DNA of 64,000 nucleotides from Anoplopoma fimbria (Eukaryota; Chordata; Actinopteri; Perciformes; Anoplopomatidae): contig NC_072460.1 of assembly GCF_027596085.1 (NCBI RefSeq), positions 9,782,231 through 9,846,230 on the forward strand. Direction: 5' to 3'. Made by a program: the position numbers and the translations under genes. Position 1 is the first letter of the stretch. The number at the start of each line of letters is the position of its first letter. The notes beneath the pieces were generated by a model. That model was not told where the DNA came from. It searched no databases and worked only from the letters and a program-made list of their open reading frames with translations. Shown here in pieces: positions 39,133 to 51,825 of the stretch.

Positions 39133-42100
39133 ATGAGGAGGCTAGTGGTTCTTTCTTTTCTGGTAGCTAGCGGTAAGACAGTTTAAATCTTTTCACATAA
39201 GTTACTTAATGCTCATTTGCTGTAGTGTTGTCCAGGTAAATAGTCCGTGATTTTGTTATAATAATAATAATTGTTCAAGGGTCATTCAACTTCTGAAATC
39301 CGCTACTGTTTTTATAATTAGTCTGGTGCAAAAATCACAATATACATTACTAACCTTGTCCCAGCCTATGGATGTGGCCTTCCCACCTTCCCTCCTGTGC
39401 TGAGCAGGGTGGTGGCAGGAGAGGACGTCCAGCCTCACAGCTGGCCCTGGCAGGTGAGGTCTGGTCTAAATGCGTAAAAACACGTTCACTCCGACAACCA
39501 CAGATCAGTATGAACACTTCATTTTCATTTTGCCGCGATGGCTAGAAAAGAATTGCACCCACTTTAACACATTTACTCAGAGAATCTTCTTTATTTTAGT
39601 GATGTGGAATTTCTGATGATGAATTCTCCACCAGACCACCGTAGAGGGAGGCAAGTTAAAATTGGTTAGAGAAAAATTGTAAGGTGTAGTAATGACTTTT
39701 TTCCTCTCTCGGCTCTGCTCAGATCTCGCTCCAGTCGGACAGCAGTGGGCGCTGGAGGCACGTCTGTGGAGGCACCCTCATCTCTTCTGACTGGGTCCTC
39801 ACTGCTGCACACTGCATCAAGTATGTTAAAGTCCACCCCTAGCGGAAAGTAGTCAATAGAATCACAATTATAATACAGCATATTCGTTTTGTAAAGGCTC
39901 AACAACCTGGGTTGCTTATGTATTATGTAAAGATACGTTGATCATAACAGATGTATGTATCTAATTACTTTTGCGACTCATCATTATCAACTAATACTCA
40001 GTCAGTAGTGATTCAAAATGCCCAGCTCATGAAAGTATGTATTTACAATGCCAAACTGAAGGTTTGTGTCAGGAAAAACTCCTCTAGCCAACAGGAAATT
40101 ATGCATTTTGCTTTTTATGTGACTGTAAGACCCAATTCTAATCCGGCCCCTACACTCTCTACCAACTTTCCCTCCGTGTGCGCTTTCACGTTGAGGAATA
40201 TTAAATGTCATCCCAAGCTAAGTAGTGGGGAGTGATACAGCAATTCTGTATCAATGCTGACTTAACCAGCTGCCCTTACTGACCACGTGCAATTTTGCCT
40301 TTGCCATGGAAGACGCTCCGGACAAATGGAGGTTCCATACGACTACAGGTACAAACATTAACTCAGAAACTGCTCAAACTAAGATAGACATTCAATATTA
40401 TCAAAGAGACTTTAAAAACTTAAAGGTTACATTTTATTCAAGTTCAAATATACCCATATCTAGTCTAGAAAATGGAAGACATCTTCCTTTGATTGTAAAG
40501 TTTAGTACGTTAACATGTAGTCTTGCAAAAACCAAGCAGCTCATCAAGAGTTAAAAACAAGAAGATGGGGGAGGGGAGTTTGTCCCAAAGTTTGGCGCTG
40601 TATTCTCACCTTCCACCTCAGCCAAGTTCACACTACACATCTAGCTGTCTTGTAATCAGAAGTCTTGAAGTCAAAGTGGTTTTCACACTACTGGACTGAA
40701 TGGATCCTTCCCACTTCAACACGTCTTTATAAATTCCCCTATGTAGATCAGTCACTTTGTTATGTGTTGTGTTTATTCATGCAACATTCCAACACTCTAG
40801 GTGAGCGGAAAACCAGGGCTAACGTCGTGTAGTGTTAACTACACTCTGTCATGGATTGGCAGGGTGTGGGGGCCGGACTGGAATTAGGCCTAGTTGTTGA
40901 TTCTGGAAAGGGACAGGGTAGTTCTTCAAGGATTAGCAGCAACGAACAGAAAGAAAAGTGTGACATGTAGAGAATTTCAACAAGTTTTTCTTCCTAGTAA
41001 AGACATTTTGTAATCAGAAAAAATTGCTTTTAAAAAAAAAAAGTAGATCTCAAATGTTACCGCTTTAACCAGTTAAAAACAGCTTGGTCTCCTTGGCAAA
41101 CATGCATTATTACCACAACAGGACTACTAAGCATCTGCAATATTCTCCATCAACTCAATCACAGTTTTGTACACACAGGCAGGAAAGTCAATACTACTGC
41201 TAAACCCTGGGTCATCTTCAATCCCACAGTGACCGCTACAACTACAGAGTAGAAATGGGTAAACACAGCCTGAAGACGAGCGAGGAGGGCTCGATCGCCC
41301 GGAGAGCAGCCACAATCATCACCCATGAGGACTACAACATCATGCTCAGCCGGTAACAGTCGCCCACACAGTTCAACATCACCTCATGCATCCAAGTGAA
41401 GTGCTTAATCAGCAGGCCACCATAAGTAGTCACCAATCAGTTATCTGGTATATTATTTAAATGATGAAGTTGATAAACCATATGATTCATAAACCATATT
41501 TAGTTTATCATTTATTTTTAAATGTCGGAGTATTGTTTTGTCATTTATAGTAACGACATTGCCCTGATCAAGCTGTCCTCTCCAGTCACCTTCTCCGACA
41601 CAATCATGCCCGCCTGCATGCCCGACCGGGGCGTGGTCCTGCCTCACGGTGCACCCTGCTACGTCACCGGCTGGGGTCGACTCTCCAGTGAGTGAAGACA
41701 TCTCAGCACAATGCATCACTGTGAATCACCCTGGACTCACTGAACGTCTGCTTAGCGGTGTCTTGTCAGTGTCTGTGCACCTGCCGCTCAGGTTAGGTCA
41801 AAAGCTGATGGCCAAGCCAAGAATATTTCACAGCTGAGACCTAACCATACTTGGGATAGGGAATAATTTCTCTTTTGGAGCTATCAATTCAATCCATGGT
41901 CATCTTTCAACATGAATTGTACATAAATAGAAATGAATATGAAAAAAAGGCTGGAGGTAGATGTTTCATCCTATTGAAACACCGGCTTTTGAAGGAGCAT
42001 GCTATACTGCTGCACATTCTCACTTGACTGAGGTGTTTTGACCTTCACAACGAGGATAAATCCTGTTTTTAAATATGGGAAACTCAGTTTACTCTGGTGG

Positions 42101-43329
42101 GCGTGATGTGTTCAAACAATAAAAAAGAAACACAAGCCATGCTTTATTATCAGAGTTTAAAATACATTCAACTACCGGTACATTTATTTTAGTCTGCTTA
42201 CTTTCTTTGGCACAGACATAGTAAGATCTCATAGAAAGCATGGTTTGCAGCCCTCTTATCAGATGAACATATAGTCCTATGTGACTTGTACACTTTACTG
42301 TATATTACTAGAATTTAAGGGCTTAAACACTCTTGCACCTTTGGACTGTTTTTAAGATCAGTTTGAAGTTGCAACAGAAAGGAAAGTTTGCTAGTATTGA
42401 AGCAATCTGTGAAGTTGTGCTATACAGTACACATCTATAAATGGTAGAAATGAGTATAAGCCAGTATAATCAATGCAGCAGTCTGGCTAAATGGCGAAAA
42501 AGGCATCCCATCTGCAGCACCTTGGATACCATTAGTTTCCAAGTCTCTACCCAGCACTCCACCTTTCACCCCCCGAGTGAACCTCAACACAAAATGTTGT
42601 TTCTTACCCGAGTTAAGCCTGTTTCTTCCCCGCAGCCAGCGGTCCTCCGGCTGACATCCTGCAGCAGGCTCTCCTGCCGGTGGTTGGCCACGATACCTGC
42701 TCACAGCCCGACTGGTGGAGCGTCCTGGCAACAGACAAGATGGTCTGTGCCGGAGGTGATGGCATCACTGCTGGCTGTAATGTGAGTTCATACAAGGAAG
42801 GGTGATCTCAAGATGCAACAGTAATTTAATGGTCAATTAAAGCAGTCATGTCATTCTATACAATTTACATCCAGCATATGAGACTAAACGAAAGGGAGAT
42901 TCAAGAAAAGGACTTTTACTTTGAAATGTCTAAAAGGAAAATTCTGCATAACTAAGTGATCACTAGTAGCCATACCTCCTAAGTGTCTGTCTTAAGCTGC
43001 AAGCCAACAGTGTGTGTGCTGACCTGCAGGGAGACTCTGGTGGCCCCCTGATCTGCCAGAACCCTGATGGCTCTTGGGACGTCCACGGCGTGGTGAGCTT
43101 CGGTTCTGGTCAGGGCTGCAATGTCCTCCAGAAGCCCACTGTCTTCACACAAGTCAGCTCCTACATCAACTGGATCAACTCAGTGAGGAACATTCTTATT
43201 TTGTGATCACCTTGCCAGCATAAACAATGGAACCTGAAGCTAACAAAGGCCTTGGCTTACATAAACAGGATGTGTATTAAAATGGTGTTTTTTTTATTGT
43301 TTACTTCGCAGGCCATGACCAACTACTGA
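39133..43329 (+). CDS. Elastase-2/chymotrypsin-C-like serine protease (paralogue C, divergent)
   Basis: A secreted digestive zymogen. Coding exons: 39133-39172, 39365-39453, 39723-39820, 41230-41352, 41551-41687, 42636-42781, 43030-43182, 43312-43329, giving 267 codons plus stop. The signal peptide is [13 protein letters not shown], with Cys17 and activation after Arg28. The mature N-terminus is VVAG rather than the usual VVGG/IVGG. The triad is His73, Asp119 and Ser214. The pocket residues are Ala208 and Gly209, with Thr in KPTVF. It differs from A and B in the loop after the His exon ([14 protein letters not shown]), in the first SAM-free methionine-rich stretch PACMPDRG, and in [10 protein letters not shown], where others have WWGS. 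It is complete and apparently functional. It is most likely a tandem duplicate of B that has diverged; orthology to ela2, ela2l or ctrc is unresolved. Confidence 0.94.
40560..41220 (+). other. Intron 3 of paralogue C with dispersed-repeat fragment
   Basis: The enlarged third intron contains a piece (40803-40845) similar to 7662-7704, plus a poly-A run near 41030-41041. No nested gene was seen. Confidence 0.35.
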
Positions 43330-46300
43330 AGAATCCCTTCAAGTGCTTTTGTCAGCAAGAAGAATTATGATTAATAATGTGTTTTCCTATTTTTTGGGAG
43401 AAAAGTAAAAGTAAAATGCTGTTTACCAGTGCAACAAATGGAATGCAGAGTCATTGGTGTTAACCTAAAGCTAAGGCACTGACCATGTCCAGGAAACTTT
43501 AAAACCAGAAGCCCCTTTTTAAAACCATGGAGAGTCCCGACAACTATATAGCATCAGATGTCAGCTTTCAATACAGTAGCTGCATATATTAGCACTGGTG
43601 AACAGTAACACAATTAGAAAATATGGATGTTCAGGGGATTATTGCACGAGTCAACATGTAATTATACACACAACTGTTCAGTAATCACAGCTCATGAACA
43701 CTTGGTTAGTTAACAAATACTCACTTTAATTTCCCATAAATATTCATGAGATAAATTGGTTTTTACTCTTCATAGAAAATAACAAATGTTCCACAAACAA
43801 ATTAGAACGATCATAGAAAAGCACATTTTCACAGTACAAGAAATACAAACTTGAATTATAAAAAAAAAGCAATAATAAATGAACAAACAGCATGTGTTTT
43901 AGGCACTCCTCTAAGTAAAACAAAAAGTGACTGCTAAATGAAAAAACACAAATTGAATCAACGTAAAACATTTTGACTACAAAGTGATAAAAATCAATCA
44001 TTTAGTTAACTAGTCCTTTGCAAATGAGGTACAATGACTATGTCTGCAGTACTAACCATGACAAACAAATTAAGAATTAATACAATTTGTGTCATGTTTC
44101 CACTTCGAAAAACAAGACAGAGGAATATAGACATTGAAATGTTGAATTTCAATGACAAACATGAAGTGACTAAATGACCTTGTTGCCTTTTGCTTAACAG
44201 AAAACATTACAATATATTATCTGACGATGACTGAGTAGCTTCCTTTGCACTACCTACACTGAGTTTTACCAAAACATGGTGTAGAACTGGGTGATGACGT
44301 CACTAAGGAAAAGTGCCACAAAACAAATGAGGAAAAGTGTTTCATTCAACTTCATAACATTTGTCACGTTTAACAGAATGAACAATTCAATTGGCTTCAG
44401 CTTTTTGTATTAAAACAAGTCTGACAAGAAGAAGACAAGAGAGTTGGTTAACAGGTAATGATAAAATAGTTCCCTGAACAGTTGTCTTTCTTCTTCGTTC
44501 TGCTCATTCTCATCATACTTCTAAGTTTAAACAGGGCTGCAGGTCAGGCTGTGGTTGTAGGAATGGAGATGAGCAAGCCAGTGAGCAATAGTTGCCGTTG
44601 TTATGGTGCAGCTGCACAGTCAAAGAGTCTTTCTGTTGGTCATCTCGGGAACGGGCAAAAACAAGCCAAGAGAGAAGCAGAGACAACACCACTGCCTTCA
44701 CAGACAAGTAGTCTTCATGGCTTTCAACTATTCCCAAGCTCCCTCCATTATGCGCTCACATACTTCATTCTCCACTCGCTGTTTGCGAGAGTCAAAGCAA
44801 CATTGCGTTGGAAGTGCAACATTAGAGCTCAGGTTTAGTCATACAATGTCTTTTTGTAGAGCAGCAGTGTTGTTGTGAACACAAAGGCACTTAAGTGTAC
44901 TTTGGTGTGTACAGCTGGAGGGCAAACTAAGTTTGCTGCAGTCAGTTATCATTACCACTGTTTAAATATTCCATGAAATTAGGACGTCAACTTCCTAGAA
45001 AGTCATTTATCTTTAAAAGTAACCTAATAGTGACCATTGTTGGCCATTAAATCCATCACAGAGCCCCCACCTTTTCTCTCCCTAACTGATATCCAACCGG
45101 TTTACACTTTTGAATGGCTGTTTGGTCGTACGTTACAACCAGCTCGGAATCTCATATTTTATGTTTTTTTATGTTGACTGTAATGGTGGAGTCTCATGGA
45201 ATATGCATGTCTTCTACATGCTGCATGCAACAAACGGCACAGAGGCAAAGGAAACGGGTCAACAGTGAGCTGAAGACGCAGCTATGTTTCTAAAAGCAAT
45301 CAAATTTGGACTTGCATTGATTAGTTAGCTAAAAAATCGACTCCAATGGCATGCTAATCTTATTCTGCAGTTAGGCAGTTGTTTGCTTTCAAGTTATCCA
45401 TGACAAATTGATAAGATGACGGCATCTCAGAGCTCTGTTTCTGTCAAAGTTCCTCATTACAGCTTTAGGGAAGTAAAGATACCAAGTCATGGCGTATCCA
45501 CTGAAACAACCAACACTAAATGCAGCCATTTAGGTGGTTCTGACCACGTCCTGCTCAGTAAAGTAATATCCACAACCTTAAATCATACACAGCTGAAGTT
45601 AGTTAGTCAAACTAACTTCCAGTCCTTTTCACCAGACCGTGTGCCGTACAGGGTTTTGTCTTTCTTAGGAGAAACAGGACACTTGGGTTTTCTCTTTAAT
45701 ATACTCTACTATACTGGACAGTAACGTTTTAGTGCCTTGATAAAACAAGTGATTTTTTGTTAGCATTCAAGAACTACAATTCCCATTAGGTTTTGGTAGA
45801 GTGCCTATGGCTAAGAGTCATGGGAGCTGTAGCTGATAAATGCTAACAAAGCTTTGTTTTATCTTGGTCATAAGTAGAAGTTCTGCTCTCCAGTAGTTAT
45901 CCAATCTTAGAATATGCAAAGAAAACCCCAGTGCCATGTTTCAGCTTTTCAAGGAGACGGATAAAGAAAACCCATCTGAACCAAAAGCCAGTGCAACAGA
46001 AGCTAATACAAATACAGTAGACTCTCTAACATCAGTCAACATATCAAAAATGTCCCTCATTTTCTGCAAAGCTCTAGAGGGCCTGGATATACATTATCGT
46101 TGACAATGAGGGAGAGTTTCTGTGTAGCATGCCACATCAGGTCATGCCAGCTGAGTACATACAACGCTCAGTCACTCACCATAGAGCCTACATTTAGTAA
46201 ACCGCTGGCACTAGTAATCCAAATCCCTCCCAGGGTGAAACACTGTCCAAACAGCAGCCACTTCACTAAATGACTGCCCTGAACATATCTATTTAAGTGT

Positions 46301-46797
46301 GCACACAAATCCTCACTATAACCGCTCAATGATGTCCTATGATCTCTTTCACGTCACCTCACCTGTACAGTCGGTGCTCAGTGAAACACATAAAGTGAAA
46401 TGCATGAACAGAAAATGACTTTGACATAAAGTAGAACTGCATTTGGTGCGTTTTCTTTTAATCCAATGTGCCACCGTGTGACAGAATATGTCCCAGTGAG
46501 GAAAGTTCCAGCAAATATGTCCATCACTATCTGGCAGTGTCTGTTTCAGAGATCCAAAATTTGAAAAAAACTAATGGTTTCTCTGTTCAATGCTTTGGAG
46601 GGATGTGGCATGAATTATGTATTAGAACGAATACTGTACTTTATTCTTTTAAAAAGTGCCACTGAGAATGTTCTGCGAGAAGAGCCATCCTTAAGTCTTG
46701 GTTTAAAAAAAACAAACAGATCCAGATCCACAAAAAGGTGATCATGGAGGATTCCAGGAATTTCAGTAGATTGTTTTTAAACAGGATCAGCTTGATC
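43330..46797. other. Region between elastase C and tmem51; probably includes tmem51 3' UTR
   Basis: No coding frame supported. The tmem51 stop codon at 46798 faces left, so part of this stretch is presumably its 3' UTR; a minus-strand AATAAA lies near 46640. Paralogue C has no clear AATAAA close to its stop. A MITE-like hairpin lies at 45739-45863. Confidence 0.45.
45739..45863. mobile_element. MITE-like imperfect inverted repeat
   Basis: The left arm (45739-45785: GATAAAACAAG..., TTGTTAGCATT, AACTACAATTCCCAT) is largely complementary to the right arm (45820-45863: ATGGGAGCTGTAGCT, AATGCTAACAAAG, TTTTATC) around a loop of about 34 nt. The long imperfect palindrome with ACTACAATTCCCAT-type sequence is what non-autonomous DNA elements in fish look like. 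No target duplication was identified. Unlike the four perfect hairpins, its arms carry mismatches. Confidence 0.65.
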
Positions 46798-48271
46798 TTA
46801 AAGCGGAGGCACTTTATCCTCATACTGCGGCGGTGGGGTAAGTGGTTCTATACTGAATCCAGTTGCTGGCAATGAGTTATCCAAGTTTTTCATGTGCAGC
46901 TTCTCCGATTTAATCCTGCGGATCTTTATAGGGAGGAGCTTGCGGCTATTTTTCCCAGGTCTGCGATTTGATGTGGAAGCAGCAGCAGTGGGAGCAGCTG
47001 GAGTCGGAGCGGGCTGTGATACGGTAGTTGTGACCTCCGACCCCTCAAATTCATACTGCACACCATCAACTTGGACAAGGTCATCGTAGGAGGGTAGCTG
47101 GGAGGTGCTGGGGCCAAGGCTGCTCTTACTGACAGGGTACTGGCCACTGCCCACTGCTTCTTCATAGCTGGGTACAGCGTAACGGTGGGCTTGTTCCTCG
47201 GCACTGCAGACATTTATGAAAAAAAAAAAATGACAGACATGATTGATGCTCCTGCACAGGAGCTAAAATATTATCAATTTATTATTATTCTCAAATGTTG
47301 TAAAATGCAAAGTGTATTGCTTCTTTAACCACAAATCACTTGTGCTGCCATACAACAGCATGATCTTGACTACTACTACTTGATGCCAGTAAATAAAAAA
47401 ATAAGCAAACATGGATTTTACTAAATGGATAATGTGAATTTGTTAGCTCTTGAATTAACAAGGCCGCTATTCGGCAGCCAAGTTTCAAGTCACAGAACTT
47501 CAAAGAGCCATATGACCTCAGTGATTTCACTAGAAAAGGAGTGCCAGACATGGATTTCAGTACCATGGATAATCCATCTAATCACTGACTTTCAGAATAC
47601 CCCGAGTTATTTTTTCCCACAGTGGCCCTTATAATAGACACAAACTGTGTAATCTGTCAACAACATTTTACAAGATAATAAATAAAACAATTCACCAGAA
47701 AATCTATCATACATTTACAATATTTGGCAGTTTACATGGACAAATTACTGATCTGCTCACAGACATAACAGCAACAAAAAAAAAGTCATATTGTAAAGCA
47801 TACTAATTATTCCTAAAATCTAAATGTTGTTTAGCTAGAAAGACATTATTTAACTTACGTTTGTCTTTCCTCCTGCTCCCTTGCTGCCACTCCTCCGCGG
47901 TTCTGGGCCTCCTGAAGCCTCTGCTGCTCCCGCTGCTTGTTCCTCATTCCCAGACACAAGGACAGCAGCAGCATGACCACCCCAGACCCGACCAGGACAA
48001 AGGCCACGGAAGACGCTTTATGTTTCCTGCCACTTGTGTTACCATCTTCTCCCGAACTGCTGCTGTTACCGGCCAGGTCTGCAGGTACCACGCTCCACAC
48101 GATCATCACAACACCGAGGGCAACAAGCCCAACCCCCAGAGCACACAGTGCATACTGGGATCCTGAGTTTCCACTGTCTTCATTACTGTTGTTGTTGTTA
48201 TTGTTGTTGTGGTTGTTGCCAGTGCCTTCTCTGCCAAGGGGGCTTACTGGTCCATCCACACTGGAAAGCAT
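46798..48271 (-). CDS. tmem51: Transmembrane protein 51
   Basis: A small two-pass membrane protein of poorly known function. The coding exons are 47859-48271 and 46798-47203 (413 + 406 nt, 272 aa plus stop). The start is the ATG at 48271: a splice acceptor (TTTCTCTCTACAG) ends at 48308, so the upstream in-frame ATG at 48325 is intronic. Residues 1-39 include an Asn-rich run (19-28) longer than the human N-terminus. Membrane segments are at about 40-62 (YALCALGVGLVALGV) and 88-108 (SVAFVLVGSGVVMLLL). The cytosolic tail has YAVPSYEEA and LPSYDDL, then KIRRIKSEKLHMKN and SIEPLTPPPQYED, nearly as in human TMEM51. PPQY (262-265) is a WW-binding PPxY motif. The neighbouring kazn matches the human order. 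Confidence 0.95.
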
Positions 48272-48307
48272 CTTGTCAGTTCCTACTAGCTCTTGTGAGG
48301 TCAAGAA

Positions 48308-49380
48308 CTGTAGAGAGAAAGGCATGTGAGGTCAGACACAAACTGAGAAACATACCACAGACTGTCACAGAAAGAATAACAAAAAAAAAAGGAAAAAGTT
48401 CAACATAGTTCCTGGCCTGTCTGTCATACCTACCAGACACAAAATGTGGCCCTTTACTCTTATGAGCTGGTATTTAAAGTAGTGTTGGCCTCACCAGTCA
48501 GAGCTGTTCTTTTAAGAAATAATTAAAAAAAACCTGAAAATGTGGCTGCAGCTAAGATATTTGTTCTTTACGAGGGAACAAACCCATTTCTCCGTGAAAA
48601 TGGCAGGACATAAACGTCACTGAAGTAAAACTACCTTTGTAGAGGCTTCTAAGAATGGGTGTGTTGCGTGGTAAAAGTTTACAGCAGACTTACCTTTCAA
48701 AGTCACTAGTTACCCAATGCAAACACATTACAAGGGTAGATAAGGACAGCTATGGTCACTGTGAAATATATCTTAGCTTTTATAAAAAATACAACAGTTT
48801 TCTATGTTACTCTCTTTTCCCTATATTTTTTTATTTATTTTATTGATCATTATGAGCGTCTGTGTAACTCCAAAACCAAACATTTAAAAGGAAACATTAT
48901 TAGTTTAGCATTAATCCAACCGGTGCACACAGTGAAATGATTCTCTGAAATGCAGTGAGTATGACCAGTCAGCACACATCTAGTGCATACTTGTCAGATG
49001 CCATTGATCACAAGGCCCCCCCGCAGTGTAACTATTCTATGTTTGCCAGATCAGATGAGGACTGCTGTGAACGGTCAATGAACTCAGACAAAAAAGTCCA
49101 AGGAATAACTGCCTACATGTAATATTACTACCTCTGTGAAATTGGATACACACACAAAATATGTCAGTGTGTACTCTTGCAAACATGCCCAGACCTGCTG
49201 GGAATGGTGGGGAAAGGGGGGGGGACAGACGGACGGACGGACAGTCTACTCCAGCTTGGATTTTGGGAATAGCCTCTGGCTAAAGAATGCATGGCATGAG
49301 ACTGAAGTATCCTCATCGTGGTAGCTGAACACAGATACTGGCCTGTTAGCATCCTAGACACACACACACACACACACACA

Positions 49381-49466
<86 letters not shown>

Positions 49467-49898
49467 CACATCACTAACAAGCTTGTTGTGCAATCCAGAG
49501 GAACATTCACATGAAGGTATATTACATATTATGGACTTGTGTGAGGAGTGTTACAGTCCAACCTAAAGGGTATATTTCACCACAAGACAGGTTTACAGTA
49601 AAGTTAGTAAAACATTGACATTCAAGCTCATAAAAACCGTCTTTCAAAAGAAAGAAAAGCCCTGTATAACATTCAATCCCATAGTTAGTGTTGGGTGTGA
49701 TCATGTGTATGTAGTTGAAGCCAACTGTTTAACTCTAAAATGACTCTTTTCCCTCTTAGTTTACTAAACAGTAAAGCTTACGTCAAATGTTACGTCCAGG
49801 AGACTGTACGCGGTGATGTTTGGACGTCTAGGTGTTACGTGTCTGGCATTGAATGCTCATAAAAAGGTTGTGTCGCTAACAGACCCGTGCAGTCCGTG
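48308..49898 (-). other. Probable first intron of tmem51 (5' side)
   Basis: It lies between the coding exon acceptor and a candidate 5' UTR donor (AAC|GTAAGC at 49944-49945). It contains an interrupted (CA)n array and a (GGAC)n tract near 49229-49242. No coding sequence seen. Confidence 0.45.
49358..49465. repeat. (CA)n dinucleotide microsatellite with one interruption
   Basis: CA array interrupted by CTA at about 49381; about 108 bp in total. Confidence 0.96.
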
Positions 49899-50420
49899 TC
49901 CGTTACACTGGGCGGGTTTCTCACTACAGTCAGTGGTTGCTTACGTTGAACACAGCGGGATCCCGTAGCCTGAAGCAGCGCGACAAATACTTTCCACAAC
50001 CTTCAAAAACTTTGGCTACCGTGTAACTTTTTAGTAACATTTAAACGATACAAAAAGAAGAAATTCCGCGTGCGAGTACATCGGCTTTACTCTCACCTTT
50101 TCATCGTTTTGAAGACACGTAACTCTTCTCCCCCCCCCCCCCACCTCCACCTCTTCTTCTCAAAGCTGGGAGGTGTGGCGTTTACGTCCCCAAACCGTGC
50201 CGACACAGACAACAGTGTATGTGGTTTAATTTCGGGGACGAACAGCTTTTAAGAGTCGGGAACTTTCTCTGAGACGGATGGGCCCGCCGGACAGAGAGGG
50301 AGCGGGAGAGCCGGGGGAGGGAGGGGGAGGGAGGGGGCTCACTGCCGCACTTCCAGTTCCTTAATTAACTCTTTCGCTCTCGGGGTGGCTGACGGATGGA
50401 GAGGAAGTGTGAGGGGAAAT
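49899..50420 (-). promoter_or_regulatory. CpG-rich 5' region, probable tmem51 promoter and 5' UTR exon
   Basis: CpG density rises across 49900-50400 (GGGCCCGCCGGAC, GAGCCGGGGGAGG, TTTCGCTCTCGG), with a long poly-C run at about 50130-50142. On the minus strand a good donor (TTCAAC|GTAAGC) ends at 49945, which would fit a non-coding first exon spliced to the coding exon at 48307. The transcription start is not determined. Confidence 0.5.
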
Positions 50421-51790
50421 GTGTTTGGCCATAGTCCAAAATAGTCTTCAGTCGTCTGCATATGACCAAAACAGATGCTAGCATTAACATTTGAACACGC
50501 TTGATGATATTAATTGAGTTTAACTTTCTTTTGAAAATATCCTAGGGACTTTCCCATATAGAACTATGGTATTTGGCACTAATTGCATTCCAATGTATTG
50601 TTAGTGTTCAGTACATTTGTAATTAAATGCTAAGCTAGTGTACCCTAGAGAGGCTTTATTCAGAGCACAGGCAGCTGAACGTGCAAAAACTAAAAATGTG
50701 CCTTTTGTCTGGTGCAGGGTGCAAAAAAGTCAACATATGAAGAAAAAAGGCTTTCAATAATGAATGAATAGTAGATGAATATTCAGTTTGAATGAAAATC
50801 AACAACTGCTTTTAAACTCAACACGAGTAACAATGTCAACAGGCACACAACCACCATATTAGTTTTTCACTGCAGACATTTTGACTCCTTATTTTCCTGG
50901 CAGACAATGATGGTAGAGATAGTCAGGTCTTTTATTTTAGTAAAAGTAGCAATACTTTACAGTCTGGTACAAATAAAAGCGCAGCGTTCAAGATATTACT
51001 CATTTTAAAGTATCAATATAAACTCAAAGCGCTAAAGTAAAAGTACTCATTATGCAGAATGTCCCATTATTATATTACTGGATTAGATCAATGTGCGTAT
51101 CACTTAAATATTGCAGTTGGTAAAGGGGGGGGGGGGTTATTTGAATTACTTTATATACTGCTGGGTAACTTAACCATACGTATCATACGTTATTAGTTGA
51201 TTTATATTTCTCATTATTAATCAAAATATGTAAAGTAGTAACTGAAGCTGTGAAATAAATGTAGTGGAGTAAAAAGTGGAGTGAAAAGTTCAATATTATA
51301 TTCATCAAAGTTAGACAGAACTGCATAAATCTCTTTTGATTTCCATTAAAATACGTGACATTCTGTCTCACATCATGAACACCAACTTGTAAAAAAAGAG
51401 TGATTAACACTGACTCACTGTGTACTCAAAACTTCCCCATGCAGTAAACCATGAGTTTCATATTAGGTTTACGCTACACGACCAGATTTTTACTTCCTCT
51501 TTGTAAATTTACCAATTACTCACCGTCACTCCTTTCGTGCCCTTTGGACATAAGTGACCGCGAGGTGGACCCATCGGTTACGCAGTACAAACGTCAGTGT
51601 CACTGTTTGTATCTAGTTTACATGCTGCAAGAGAGTATTATATTATATTATATATACTATTTCACAATAATGACAAAACCAGTCCCAACCCTGGGCACGG
51701 AATTGCTCCTTCTGAATGGGGCAATCCTGTTGTTCTGGACCCTGGGGAGGTCTTCTTCCTCCTAAGCTTTTGTCTGGATCCTCTGTTTAA

Positions 51791-51825
<35 letters not shown>

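Noticed and set aside
48272..48325. Upstream in-frame ATG at 48325 as the tmem51 start
   Set aside because: A strong acceptor (TTTCTCTCTACAG) lies between it and the conserved coding sequence, so it is intronic; the ATG at 48271 is preferred.
47861..48408. Plus-strand frames opposite tmem51
   Set aside because: Ser/Leu-rich shadows of the tmem51 coding strand.
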